Shown piece by piece: positions 43,251 through 51,781 of a stretch of 64,000 nucleotides of DNA. How positions within the stretch are numbered: the stretch's first letter is position 1; each line of letters begins with the position of its first letter. The notes beneath the pieces are model-generated. The model was not told the origin of the DNA. It was given only the letters and a program-made list of their open reading frames with translations, and did not search any database. Location: assembly GCA_900550285.1 (NCBI GenBank), contig URRW01000002.1, forward strand, positions 1-64,000, written 5' to 3'. A program made the position numbers and the translations under genes. The DNA is from an uncultured Lachnospiraceae bacterium (lineage in GTDB: Bacteria; Bacillota; Clostridia; Lachnospirales; Lachnospiraceae).

Positions 43251-44609
43251 ATGAGACATAAGATAATCAGGGCGTCTGTATGTGCGATGGCGCTGGCGGT
43301 GATGTTTTCCGGCAGCCTGTACATGACAGAAGGGAAAGGAAAACAAGTGCAGGCAGCGCCTGTAATGGCAAGCATTATGCCGGCGGCAGGCGTGGGGCTT
43401 GTTCTGGACGAGGGCGTTCCGATCTCCCAGATCCGGGATGAGGTAAAGAAGAGAAAAGAGAACACCTCCGGCACGGCAAAGGCAGCCTCCAAAGAGGCGG
43501 CGGCAGAAGCAGAGGCGGAAGCTTCCAAGGAAAACGAGACGGAGATCGTTGAGGCGGTAGAGCCCGTGCTCAAGGAGCCTGAGACGAAGGTTTCCGACGA
43601 AGAGAAGCAGAAGGCGGAAGACGAGGACGTGCTGATCATCGCGCAGGTCAACGATTATGTGAATATCCGCAATACGCCCGGCACAGACGGGGAAATCGTC
43701 GGCAAGCTTTACAACAATTCTGTCGGGATCCTGATCGCAAAGGACGGGGACTGGTATCAGATGAAGTCCGGCAATGTAGAGGGTTATGTCAAGGCGGAAT
43801 ATTTTAAGAGCGGCGACGAAGCGAAGAAGATCGCGGATGAGGTCGGCAACAAGGTTGCCACTGTCAATACAGAGACGTTGAAGGTAAGAAGCGAAGCGGA
43901 TCTGGAAGCGACCGTTCTGGGGCTTGTCCCGGGCGGCGAGGAGCTGTCCGTTCTGGATGAGGAGAACGGTTTTGTCAAGGTCAGCATCGAGGAAGGCGAC
44001 GGCTGGGTTTCCGAGGATTATGTGATCCTTGCGACAGAGTATGTGACAGCGGAATCCGTAGAGGAAGAGAAGGAACGGCTTGCAAAGGAAGAGCAGGCAA
44101 AGGAGGACGCGCGCAAGGCTGCTAAGGCGGCGGAGGAGCGTCTGAAAGAGAAGGAAAAGGCAAAAGAGAAAAAGGCTCAGGAGGCGCAGGAGTCCGCACA
44201 GGACAGCGCGCCGGAAAAAGCCCCGCAGGAGGAGCCTGTCACAGCGCCGGTATCGTCCGGTTCCGGCCTTGGCCAGTCGGTCGCTGATTTTGCGGTGCAG
44301 TTTGTCGGCAACCCCTATGTATACGGCGGCACGAGCCTGACAAACGGCGCGGACTGCTCCGGCTTTGTCATGAGCGTATATAAGAACTTCGGCGTATCCC
44401 TGCCCCATTCTTCATCGGCAGACCGCCATGTGGGCTATAACGTAGGAAGCCTTGCGGAAGCGCAGGCGGGAGATCTGGTGTGCTATTCCGGCCATGTGGG
44501 CATTTACATCGGAAACGGTCAGATCGTCCATGCGAGCACCGCGGCTACCGGCATCAAGATTTCTGACGCAAACTACAGGACACCTGTAGCAATCAGAAGA
44601 ATCTTCTGA
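43251..44609 (+). CDS. Secreted SH3-NlpC/P60 peptidoglycan hydrolase
   Basis: 452 residues. A signal peptide (about 1-37) is followed by an Ala/Glu-rich stretch, two bacterial SH3 domains (about 130-185 and 200-260), a highly charged coiled-coil segment (about 265-325) and an NlpC/P60 domain from 353 to the end. The catalytic residues are Cys369 in NGADCSGFV, His415 in YSGHVGIYI and His427 in IVHAS. It cuts cell-wall stem peptides, probably in growth or daughter-cell separation. It has its own strong promoter. Confidence 0.93.
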   Translation: MRHKIIRASVCAMALAVMFSGSLYMTEGKGKQVQAAPVMASIMPAAGVGLVLDEGVPISQIRDEVKKRKENTSGTAKAASKEAAAEAEAEASKENETEIVEAVEPVLKEPETKVSDEEKQKAEDEDVLIIAQVNDYVNIRNTPGTDGEIVGKLYNNSVGILIAKDGDWYQMKSGNVEGYVKAEYFKSGDEAKKIADEVGNKVATVNTETLKVRSEADLEATVLGLVPGGEELSVLDEENGFVKVSIEEGDGWVSEDYVILATEYVTAESVEEEKERLAKEEQAKEDARKAAKAAEERLKEKEKAKEKKAQEAQESAQDSAPEKAPQEEPVTAPVSSGSGLGQSVADFAVQFVGNPYVYGGTSLTNGADCSGFVMSVYKNFGVSLPHSSSADRHVGYNVGSLAEAQAGDLVCYSGHVGIYIGNGQIVHASTAATGIKISDANYRTPVAIRRIF

Positions 44610-44653
44610 TAAATACGGGCATTCGCCTTATAAAAGAGCATAGCATATGATAG

Positions 44654-44685
44654 GAGCGCTTCTTTTCCGAAAGGAAAAGGGGCGT
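44654..44685 (+). terminator. Terminator after the NlpC/P60 gene
   Basis: CGCTTCTTTTCC pairs with GGAAAAGGGGCG (two G-U pairs) over a GAAA loop, then TTTCTGTTTT. Confidence 0.65.
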
Positions 44686-44833
44686 TTCTGTTTTGGGCGG
44701 GGCAGTTGGACGACAGCATGAAAAATTGTCAGATTTTTCGTCTGCCGAAAACGAGGGGATATTGTAAAGAATTTGTGAAATTGCACAAGTTTTGTGAAAA
44801 AATGTCAAAAATCAGAGAAGGTGGAAAAATAAG

Positions 44834-44904
44834 TTATCCACACGAAAAAAGCCCGATTTTGCTGTAAATATAAGTTATACACTGGATTATCCACATTATC
44901 CACA
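44834..44904. other. Cluster of four DnaA boxes upstream of hpf
   Basis: Three exact TTATCCACA boxes at 44834-44842, 44887-44895 and 44896-44904, plus TTATACACT at 44875-44883, all in the same orientation within 71 bases; the last two abut. They sit in a 540-base AT-rich gene-free interval (44610-45149), with a very AT-rich tract to the right (45010-45060). dnaA and other origin genes are not nearby, so this is probably a DnaA-binding regulatory or titration site rather than oriC, though origin function cannot be excluded. Confidence 0.75.
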
Positions 44905-45055
44905 GATGCTGTATGGATGAGAAACAGATGAAAAATCGAAAAATACAAACGCCTGTTTTGTGATGTTATACCAAATGAAGAAAAAACAAAACGGTAAAAC
45001 GTCTTGAAATAATTATCTGAAAAAATAGAATATTGTTGAAAATATTTAGAAAACA

Positions 45056-45084
45056 TTGAATCGAAACAGGGTCTATGGTATAAT
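45056..45084 (+). promoter_or_regulatory. Sigma-A promoter of hpf
   Basis: TTGAAT (45056-45061) and TATAAT (45079-45084), 17 bases apart, 66 bases before the hpf start and 150 bases right of the DnaA boxes. Confidence 0.75.
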
Positions 45085-45149
45085 CTCAATAAGGACAGGC
45101 AGAAAGGAATCAGCCGTCCTAATTATGGACCGGAAAGGATGATGATTTT

Positions 45150-45677
45150 ATGAAGATTATTATCAGCGGTAAGAACATCGACGTTACAGAGGGGCTGCGC
45201 AGCGCAGTGGAATCCAAGATCGGCAAGCTGGAGCGGTATTTTACGGCGGACACCGAGGTGTTTGTAACACTGAACGTTGAGAAGGACAGACAGAAGATTG
45301 AGGTAACGATCCCTGTAAAGGGAAATATCATCCGATCGGAGCAGACAAGCAATGACATGTACGTTTCCATCGATCTGGTGGAAGAGATCATTGAAAGACA
45401 GCTTAGGAAATATAAGACCAAGCTGATCGCGCAGAAGCAGTCGGCAGGCAGCTTCCAGCCCTCTTATCTGGAAAATGATGATGAAGAGGATGAGGAAGTG
45501 AAGATCGTGCGGACGAAACGCTTTGACATTAAGCCCATGTATCCGGAGGATGCCTGCGTGCAGATGGAGCTGTTAGGGCACAATTTCTATGTATTCTGCA
45601 ATGCGGAGACGGATCAGGTCAACGTAGTATACAGAAGGAAGGGCAATACCTACGGGCTGATCGAGCCTGAGGTTTAA
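45150..45677 (+). CDS. hpf: Long-form ribosome hibernation-promoting factor
   Basis: 175 residues. N-terminal S30AE domain (1-100: KIIISGKNIDVTEGLRSAVESKIGKLERYF and EVFVTLNVEKDRQKIEVTIPV in outline), a variable linker with an acidic patch DDEEDEEVK, and the C-terminal dimerisation domain (115-175: VRTKRFDIKPMYPEDACVQMELLGHNFYVF in outline). It pairs 70S ribosomes into 100S dimers in stationary phase. Monocistronic, with its own promoter and terminator. Confidence 0.95.
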   Translation: MKIIISGKNIDVTEGLRSAVESKIGKLERYFTADTEVFVTLNVEKDRQKIEVTIPVKGNIIRSEQTSNDMYVSIDLVEEIIERQLRKYKTKLIAQKQSAGSFQPSYLENDDEEDEEVKIVRTKRFDIKPMYPEDACVQMELLGHNFYVFCNAETDQVNVVYRRKGNTYGLIEPEV

Positions 45678-45706
45678 GGCTGTTTGAATCATCGTATGCA
45701 AGGAGG

Positions 45707-45744
45707 GATCCCGGGCGGCAGGCTGTGCCGGCCGGGATTCTTAT
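45707..45744 (+). terminator. Terminator after hpf
   Basis: ATCCCGG-g-CGGCA pairs with TGCCG-g-CCGGGAT around a short loop, then TTCTTAT. Confidence 0.65.
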
Positions 45745-45770
45745 GACTTTCTTAAATTCTGAAAAAGTGA

Positions 45771-45800
45771 TTGACTAATCATCAAATTTTTTCATATAAT
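45771..45800 (+). promoter_or_regulatory. Promoter of the O-acylation operon with a long leader
   Basis: TTGACT (45771-45776) and TATAAT (45795-45800), spacing 18. The transcript would have a leader of about 180 bases before the TTG start at 45990. The leader has small inverted repeats, for example GCAAAG-GATGG-CTTTGC near 45920-45936, but I cannot match it to a known riboswitch. The 45678-45989 interval otherwise contains no gene. Confidence 0.65.
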
Positions 45801-45989
45801 AATCCCAACGATAAAAACGGATAGGTTCTGCGTAGGACAAAGCCGGGCATCAGAGAGCTTTGCGGCAGCAGGACCACACAAATACAGCCTGCCTTTGAAT
45901 CGGTGCGCGGACACGGTAGCAAAGGATGGCTTTGCCATACGCAGACGGAAAAATAAGGAAAGTGTTTTCTGTTACAAGGGGGAAAGGCC

Positions 45990-47501
45990 TTGTCATTTCA
46001 ATCCTATTGGTTTGCTGCGTTTCTGCTTGCTGTAGGGGGACTTTATTACATGGTTCCCAGACAGGGGCGGCTTTGGGTGATCCTTTTGGCAAACTTCATA
46101 TTTTTTGAGTGGGCGGATCCGGCAGCGGGCATCTGGCTGCTCTTTTCCGTATGTACCACATGGGCGGGCGGTTTGTGGGTGCATCGGGCAAAATCGGACA
46201 TCGGGCGGCGCGCGGTGCTTTTTTCGTGCCTGCTTGTCAATCTGGGGCTTCTGGCGGTATTCAAATATTTTCCGGTGTGGGACAGCCTGATCAACGGGGC
46301 GTTCGGAAACGGGCTGAAGATTGTAGATCTGGATGTGGCGGGAAGGTTCGGGATCGCTGCGCCGCTGGGCATTTCTTTTTATACGCTGCAGGCGGCAGGG
46401 TATCTTCTGGACGTTTACCGGGGCAGATGTGCGCCGGAAAAAAACTGGGCGAGGTATGCCGCGTTCGTTTCTTTTTTCCCGAATATTTTGAGCGGCCCGA
46501 TCGAGAGGGGGCGGCACTTTTTAGAACAGCTGGACGGCGTGCTGAAAGCGTCCCGGCGGCAGCTTTTATGCTACGACCGGATTGCGCAGGGGCTTATTTC
46601 CATGCTTCTGGGATATTTTATGAAGCTGGTGATCGCAGAGCGGGCGACGCTTCTTGTCAATTATCTTTACAGCGTGTATGAAAACGGCAACAGCTTTACG
46701 ATGCTTTTTGCGGCGCTGTTTTACGGCGTGCAGATTTACTGCGACTTCGCAAGCTATTCCTGCATTGCCATCGGCGTCGGGAGGCTGTTCGGCTTCGAGC
46801 TTTTGTGTAATTTCCGCCAGCCCTATTTTGCGGCGGGGATTTCCGATTTCTGGCGCAGGTGGCATATTTCCTTAAGCAGCTGGCTGAGGGATTATGTGTA
46901 CATCCCGCTGGGCGGAAACCGGAAGGGCGCCGTGAGAAAGGAACTGAATTTGCTGATCGTGTTTGCCGTAAGCGGCTTATGGCACGGCGGCGCGCCGACC
47001 TTTCTCGTGTGGGGGCTCGGGCACGGGATCTGGATTGTGCTGGAGGATCTGTGGCGGCGGGCAAAGCGGCGGCTGTTTGGCGAAAAAAAGCCTGTCAAGG
47101 CGCTGCCTCTTGCATGTGCCTGCCGGATCGCTTCCGCTGTGCTTACCTTTTTCGGGGTGTGCTGCCTGTGGATCTTTTTCAGGAGTGAAACGCTGCATAT
47201 GGCGTTTGTGTGTCTGAAAAATCTGTTTACAGGCTGGGCGGGCTTTGCCTATGCAGAGGATTTTATATTCGCGATGGGGCTGGAAAAGGCGGAAATGCTG
47301 ATCGCTGTTTTTGCGGCAGCAGTCCTCTTGTTGCTGGATCTGGTTTCCGAGATCAAAAAGGAGGAGACGGCGGTGTGGATCTATCGCGCCGCCCTGCCGG
47401 TCAGATGGGCGGTCTGCCTGTTTTTGATCGGGATGATCTTTGTGACGGGAATGTATGGAAAGGGCTTTGATCCTTCCAGCTTTATTTATGTGAGCTTTTA
47501 A
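45990..47501 (+). CDS. MBOAT-family O-acyltransferase (AlgI/DltB-like)
   Basis: 503 residues, TTG start at 45990 with AAGGGGG seven bases upstream; relatives begin with the same FQSYWF pattern. About 11 membrane helices. MBOAT signatures: YFPVWDS, PLGISFYTLQAAGYLLDVYRG, FPNILSGPIERG, WRRWHISLSSWLRDYVYIPLGG and the catalytic His in AVSGLWHGGAPTFLVWG. It passes acyl (usually acetyl) groups across the membrane to an exported polysaccharide or wall polymer. It works with the SGNH protein encoded next. Confidence 0.92.
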   Translation: MSFQSYWFAAFLLAVGGLYYMVPRQGRLWVILLANFIFFEWADPAAGIWLLFSVCTTWAGGLWVHRAKSDIGRRAVLFSCLLVNLGLLAVFKYFPVWDSLINGAFGNGLKIVDLDVAGRFGIAAPLGISFYTLQAAGYLLDVYRGRCAPEKNWARYAAFVSFFPNILSGPIERGRHFLEQLDGVLKASRRQLLCYDRIAQGLISMLLGYFMKLVIAERATLLVNYLYSVYENGNSFTMLFAALFYGVQIYCDFASYSCIAIGVGRLFGFELLCNFRQPYFAAGISDFWRRWHISLSSWLRDYVYIPLGGNRKGAVRKELNLLIVFAVSGLWHGGAPTFLVWGLGHGIWIVLEDLWRRAKRRLFGEKKPVKALPLACACRIASAVLTFFGVCCLWIFFRSETLHMAFVCLKNLFTGWAGFAYAEDFIFAMGLEKAEMLIAVFAAAVLLLLDLVSEIKKEETAVWIYRAALPVRWAVCLFLIGMIFVTGMYGKGFDPSSFIYVSF

Positions 47502-47512
47502 GGAGGAGCGGA

Positions 47513-48514
47513 ATGAAGAAAAAAGGAATCCGGGGGCTTGCCTTTCTGTGCCTTGTTATGCTGTTAATCGGGGCGATGAACGATATTTTGTGCGTAAAAT
47601 CCCCTCACGGCGTGGATCAGACCCGCTATCTTTATAAGCAGCCAAAGGATAAGATCGACGTGCTCTTTTTGGGCAGCAGCCATGTGCACTGCAACGTGGA
47701 TACGGAGGTTTTGTGGGAGGAATACGGGATGGCGGCGTATCTTCTGACGGGAGCGGAGCAGCCGCTGTGGAATAATTATTTTTTGCTGAAGGAGGCGTTA
47801 AAAACCCAGAAGCCAAAGCTTGTGGTGCTGGATATGTTCTGCCCGTCGCGGTTTTATGACGATTATCAGTATAATTGGCTGGATCAGAATGTGGACGGCA
47901 TGAAGCTGGCGAAAAATAAGTGGGACGCGGTCAAAGCCAGTACGGATCAGGACCGGATGAATTATTTTTTGGGCTTTACCAAATATCACAGCCGTTATGA
48001 CGAGCTGACGGCGGCGGATTTTCAGAATTTTATATGGAACCGTTCCCGGCAGGAGCGCTGGAAGGGCTTTACGCCGCTTTACGCCCATGCAGAGCTGACG
48101 GAGCCGGATGTGAGCCATGTGACGGAAAGCGTGGAAATGACCGAAAAATCCCGGTACTATTTTGATAAGATCGTGGAGCTTTTAGAGCGGGAGGGCATTC
48201 CGCTGGCGCTGATCAGCGCGCCGTATCTTTTGGAGGAATCGGATCAGAAGGTTTATAATTCGATCGAACGGATCGCCGGAGAGGAGGGGCTGCTGTTTTG
48301 GAATACGAATACGGCAGAGCATTACCGGGCGATGGGGTTGGATTTTTCGACGGATTTTGCAGACCATGCGCATCTGAACGTGAGCGGGAGCAAGAAATAT
48401 ACCTCCTATCTGGGAGAATGGCTGACAGAAAATTATGAGATTCCCGACAGGCGGGGGCAAAAGGGTTATGAATCCTGGGAAAATCAGGAATATCCGGAAA
48501 GCGGATCCACATAA
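47513..48514 (+). CDS. SGNH-type acyltransferase partner (AlgJ/DltD-like)
   Basis: 333 residues. A signal anchor (about 7-24) and an external SGNH domain: nucleophile Ser in DVLFLGSSHVHCNV, GAEQPLWNNYFLLKEAL, VVLDMFCPSRFYDD, and the Asp/His pair in DFADHAHLNVSG. It would complete acyl transfer to the exported glycan for the MBOAT protein encoded 11 bases upstream. The acceptor is unknown. Confidence 0.82.
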   Translation: MKKKGIRGLAFLCLVMLLIGAMNDILCVKSPHGVDQTRYLYKQPKDKIDVLFLGSSHVHCNVDTEVLWEEYGMAAYLLTGAEQPLWNNYFLLKEALKTQKPKLVVLDMFCPSRFYDDYQYNWLDQNVDGMKLAKNKWDAVKASTDQDRMNYFLGFTKYHSRYDELTAADFQNFIWNRSRQERWKGFTPLYAHAELTEPDVSHVTESVEMTEKSRYYFDKIVELLEREGIPLALISAPYLLEESDQKVYNSIERIAGEEGLLFWNTNTAEHYRAMGLDFSTDFADHAHLNVSGSKKYTSYLGEWLTENYEIPDRRGQKGYESWENQEYPESGST

Positions 48515-48542
48515 GCTGATAAAAAAGGGCGCAGGTCAGGAT

Positions 48543-49427
48543 ATGGGCTCAAAAAAATATTGGATCGCGATCGCGGCAGAGCTGCTGTTGATCGCGATTT
48601 TGATCAACGGACAGTTTGTGGACAGGGAGGAGCCGGCGGCAGTTTCCGGAAATATAAAGATCGCCCAGCGAAACACCGCAGAGGGCAGGGAGGATTACAT
48701 CAAGTGGGTGGATTTTACCGTGCCCTGCGAGGCACTGGAATATGCCTATGAAAAGGATGTGGAGGCGCACGAGGCAGGAAACGAGCTGGACTGGGTCAGC
48801 CTGCTGTCGTGCACCGCGGCAAAATGGGGCGGCGATTTTTCAAAAAAGGCGATGAAGGAGATGGAGCGGCTGGCGCAGAGGGCGATGGAGGAAGCGGACG
48901 GAGACCGGAGCGGGACGGACGTGATCGACGAATACGGGGCAGAGCTGAAATATTATCCTTATTATAAAGAGGCCTACGCGGCGGTGCTTTCGGGGATGGT
49001 CGGGACATACCGGATACAGACCCGCAATGAGGCAGGAAAAGCCGTGTGGGAGGAGCGCTATGGGCTGAAGGCGTTTTCCCCGATCGCAAAGGGCTTTGAA
49101 TATTCGGATTATGACGATTTCGGGACGTCGAGGAGCTACGGATACCAAAGGCCTCATTTGGGGCACGACATGATGGGGCAGGTTGGAACGCCAGTGATCG
49201 CCGTAGAATCCGGCTATGTGGAGGCGCTTGGCTGGAATCAGTACGGCGGCTGGCGCATCGGCATCCGCAGTTTTGATAAAAAGCGGTATTATTACTACGC
49301 CCACCTGCGCCAGAATTATCCGTTCCAGGCAGAGTTAAAGGAAGGGGACGTGGTAACGGCGGGGGATGTGATCGGGTATTTGGGACATACGGGGTACAGT
49401 TTACACAACCGAAAGGAAGGAAAGTAA
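48543..49427 (+). pseudogene. M23-family metallopeptidase, 3' end cut off by the mobile element
   Basis: 294 residues as read. A signal anchor (about 5-22), an unconserved external region, and the start of a LytM/M23 domain: HLGHDMMG (zinc ligands His and Asp), YYYAHLRQNYPF and GDVIGYLGHTGYS. Relatives continue for about 40 residues and end the metal site with an HLH motif, which is missing here. The sequence departs from the family after GYS (about 49400) and stops at 49427, exactly where the AT-rich DNA starts. The enzyme is probably inactive; the rest of the gene may lie beyond the right end of the element. Confidence 0.78.
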
Positions 49428-49461
49428 GCAGATATATTTTGATGGAACTCTGAATTTTATA

Positions 49462-49516
49462 AATGGGGAAGAACCCATATTTTGCACAAGTGCGTTTTCA
49501 TGCACTTGTTTTTTTA
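49462..49516 (+). promoter_or_regulatory. Leader with two hairpins, attenuator-like
   Basis: ATGGG-gaagaa-CCCAT-type hairpin (49463-49478) is followed by ACAAGTGC (49486-49493) pairing with GCACTTGT (49502-49509) and a run of T to 49516. The second is a classic terminator, only 16 bases ahead of the next start at 49532. A short frame from the ATG at 49463 reads through it in phase with the gene, so translation of the leader could control termination (inference). Confidence 0.6.
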
Positions 49517-49531
49517 TTTGGAGGAAAATCA

Positions 49532-49873
49532 ATGAAAGAAAAAAGGATTTATGCAACTTCATTTCGGATGAGTGAGGACGTCAGGGATTATATTTGTTCT
49601 TTAGGAAAAGATGATTCGTTTGCAGATAATGTTGAAAAAATGGTGTATATGCTGCGGGACGGAGAGCTTGATTATAAAAAGAAATTAGAAAATTTGGAGC
49701 AAGAAATTATTGAGCTTAAAAATGAAAAAAGGCGCTTGCTGGCAGAAATTGAAAATATGAAAAATATAAAAGATATGATGAAAACGATGCAGATTATGGT
49801 AGGGACTTGTAGTGACTATATAGAAAAATTATCAAGTGCGGATGAAAAGGGTTTTTATGAAAGAGAGTCATAA
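49532..49873 (+). CDS. Small coiled-coil protein of the mobile element
   Basis: 113 residues, start at 49532 seven bases after GGAGG. The N-terminus (MKEKRIYATSFRMSEDVRDYI) has the look of a ribbon-helix-helix-type strand, and residues 40-90 form a heptad-rich coiled coil (YKKKLENLEQEIIELKNEKRRLLAEI in outline). I do not recognise the family; a DNA-binding or accessory role in element maintenance is inferred. It is under the attenuator-like leader and followed by its own terminator. Confidence 0.65.
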   Translation: MKEKRIYATSFRMSEDVRDYICSLGKDDSFADNVEKMVYMLRDGELDYKKKLENLEQEIIELKNEKRRLLAEIENMKNIKDMMKTMQIMVGTCSDYIEKLSSADEKGFYERES

Positions 49874-49878
49874 CAATA

Positions 49879-49910
49879 GAAAAAGCCCTCACGCACAAGA
49901 GGACTTTTTC
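49879..49910 (+). terminator. Terminator after the coiled-coil gene
   Basis: AAAAAGCCCTC pairs with GAGGACTTTTT over an ACGCACAA loop, with one mismatch. Confidence 0.75.
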
Positions 49911-50009
49911 GGAAAACGCACGCATATTCAAAATATGCTGTCTTGCTAATAGACAATTATAATATAAAGCTTTCAGGATAAAATGTCAATATTGGTTTGG
50001 AGAAAAGGA

Positions 50010-50870
50010 ATGCAAAAGCTAAAAAATGCTGTAATACAAAAATGCATAGAGAAGAAAATCAGCAGTAAAGAATTAGATTTTTTGTTATACATTTCTCGGT
50101 TTCAGGATGAAGAAGGAAATATCTGCGGAGTGTACTATAAGGATGTTTGTGCAAGTATAGGAATTTCCATTCAATCATTTTATAATATAAAGGATTCTCT
50201 TTTGAAAAAGGGGATTATTTCGTGTATAAAAAAAGACCAGAGTGACATTGATATAAAGATAGAAGATAATGAATTTCTTTCCGAAGAGAACTACAGCGAA
50301 GGCTATATCAATACGGGAAAAAAATTCTTGTATTCAGGAACATTCAGATCAATGAAAGGAATGGAAAAATTATTGGTTCTGGAATTGATGCGCCTGACAT
50401 ATTGCAATAAAGGAAAATTTGTTATTTTGGCAGAAAATTTTTATAAGAAATATATGGAGATATTTCAGGTTTCACGAAAAACAATTCGCGGATATATACA
50501 GAAAATTAAAGGCTTTTTTCAGATTAAAAGATATGAATTTAAACTGTTCTTTTTGCCCAAAAGCATGATAAAGGAAAATGATTCTTTTACGGATAATGAG
50601 ATGTACAGCAGAAACATTGCAACGATGATATGCAGGAGAAACAGAATAAAGCAGATGGATCAGAAGGAAGCAAAGGATATAAGCGGTTTAATGATACAGT
50701 ATAAGGGGAGCGCAGCCAAAATAGGGAAGGATATAAAGGATCTTCTGAGCAATGCGGTTAAAAAAAGCGTAGAAGTACTGAATTATTATAAATTGCCGGG
50801 AGAAAAAATCGTGAGAGAGCTGAATCCGGCATTGATTCATAAATTGTTAAAAGAAGGAATAGACGCATAG
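50010..50870 (+). CDS. Helix-turn-helix protein, replication-initiator-like
   Basis: 286 residues, start at 50010 with GGAGAAAAGGA just upstream (an in-frame ATG at 49983 lacks one). A winged-helix-like region lies at about 20-80 (KDVCASIGISIQSFYNIKDSLLKKGII) and a second HTH-like region at about 125-175 (YMEIFQVSRKTIRGYIQKIKGF). Such proteins are common beside ParAB in clostridial elements and are often taken as replication initiators or regulators; I cannot confirm this. Very AT-rich and Lys/Ile-rich. Confidence 0.6.
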   Translation: MQKLKNAVIQKCIEKKISSKELDFLLYISRFQDEEGNICGVYYKDVCASIGISIQSFYNIKDSLLKKGIISCIKKDQSDIDIKIEDNEFLSEENYSEGYINTGKKFLYSGTFRSMKGMEKLLVLELMRLTYCNKGKFVILAENFYKKYMEIFQVSRKTIRGYIQKIKGFFQIKRYEFKLFFLPKSMIKENDSFTDNEMYSRNIATMICRRNRIKQMDQKEAKDISGLMIQYKGSAAKIGKDIKDLLSNAVKKSVEVLNYYKLPGEKIVRELNPALIHKLLKEGIDA

Positions 50871-51441
50871 AAAGAAAGCGCTGAATTGATTCATAATTAA
50901 AACGATCATACAAGAAAAGATCAGAGCCTCGGCAGGATATGTCGGGGCTAAAAGTGTTTCCTGATTTTGAAGGAGAAATTTGGTGTGGGAGGATTTTATG
51001 TATATCTGGAAAAGAGAGCAAAAAGTCCTCTTGAATGTTATTCAAAAACTGCGGACATAGAGAAAAAATCATTCAAATATAACGGAAAAAGAAGCTGGTT
51101 ACATTCAAAAAATAAGATGATATAAATGAATGTTATTCCAATATTGATATAGAAGATAAGAACGAGAATTATGTTGTTTGCAAGGGATTTTTGCATTATA
51201 TGAAAGAGTATATCTTTTCTTTATAAATTCTTTCTGTAATATCCTATCCTGTCGAAACAGAGGTGAACCCGGTTCACCTTAAAATTGTATTACACGAAAG
51301 AGATTGCCGAGAAATTTAAGCCATTATAAAATAAATTATTGCCATAATGGGGAATAGAATGGTTGTAAAATTAAAAACTATGTATTTATGAAAATATGGT
51401 TCATAATTGAAATATAATATTTCGGAAATAGGTGGTATAGA
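50871..51441. other. 570-base gene-free interval
   Basis: No credible gene. It starts with a weak terminator-like hairpin (AGCCTCG/CGGGGCT, about 50925-50955). Palindrome site 1 is at 51261-51279. A TATAAT at 51413-51418 is a candidate -10 for the regulator that follows. Short fragments such as MYIWKREQKV (near 50998) may be remnants of an older gene. Confidence 0.5.
51261..51279. repeat. Palindrome site 1 (candidate parS/operator)
   Basis: AGGTGAACCCGGTTCACCT: perfect 9+1+9 palindrome with central C. It lies 163 bases before the HTH regulator start. Same motif at 57.08, 58.46, 60.94 and 63.72 kb. Confidence 0.85.
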
Positions 51442-51771
51442 TTGAATATTGATATGGCTGAATCAGAGTTCATTATAAATAGGATTAAGCAGCTTTGTGC
51501 AGAGAGAAATTGGTCGCTCTACAAATTATCGCTAGAGAGTGGAATCCCACATTCTACACTTCATAATATGCTCCATAGAAACAGTCCATCCATTTTATCA
51601 ATCAGAAAAATGTGTGATGCTTTTGGAATTACAATTTCACAGTTCTTTTCTACAGATGGGAAAATTTACAGTATGACAGATGATCAGATTGAGATACTCA
51701 ACATGTATAACTGTCTTGATAAAAAAGAAAAAAAGGCTACAAAAGCATTTATGGAAAATGCGTTTAAATAG
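51442..51771 (+). CDS. XRE-family HTH regulator
   Basis: 109 residues. Cro/CI-type HTH at about 12-65: IKQLCAERNWSLYKLSLESGIPHSTLHNML and SIRKMCDAFGITISQFF in outline. TTG start at 51442 with AGGTGG six bases upstream; an in-frame ATG at 51454 has no ribosome site. The C-terminal tail is Lys-rich. It may control the element or the GT gene that follows 10 bases later. Confidence 0.82.
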   Translation: MNIDMAESEFIINRIKQLCAERNWSLYKLSLESGIPHSTLHNMLHRNSPSILSIRKMCDAFGITISQFFSTDGKIYSMTDDQIEILNMYNCLDKKEKKATKAFMENAFK

Positions 51772-51781
51772 GGAGATGGAA

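Noticed and set aside
42834..44408. 524-codon minus-strand frame
   Set aside because: Shadow of trxB and the NlpC/P60 gene; low-complexity Leu/Arg/Phe-rich sequence typical of antisense of GC-rich genes.
44834..44904. Chromosomal oriC
   Set aside because: No dnaA, dnaN, rpmH or gyr genes nearby; kept only as a DnaA-box cluster.
45807..45989. Cyclic di-GMP riboswitch in the leader of the MBOAT gene
   Set aside because: A GACAAAGCCGGG-like piece recalls the motif, but the full set of conserved helices could not be found.
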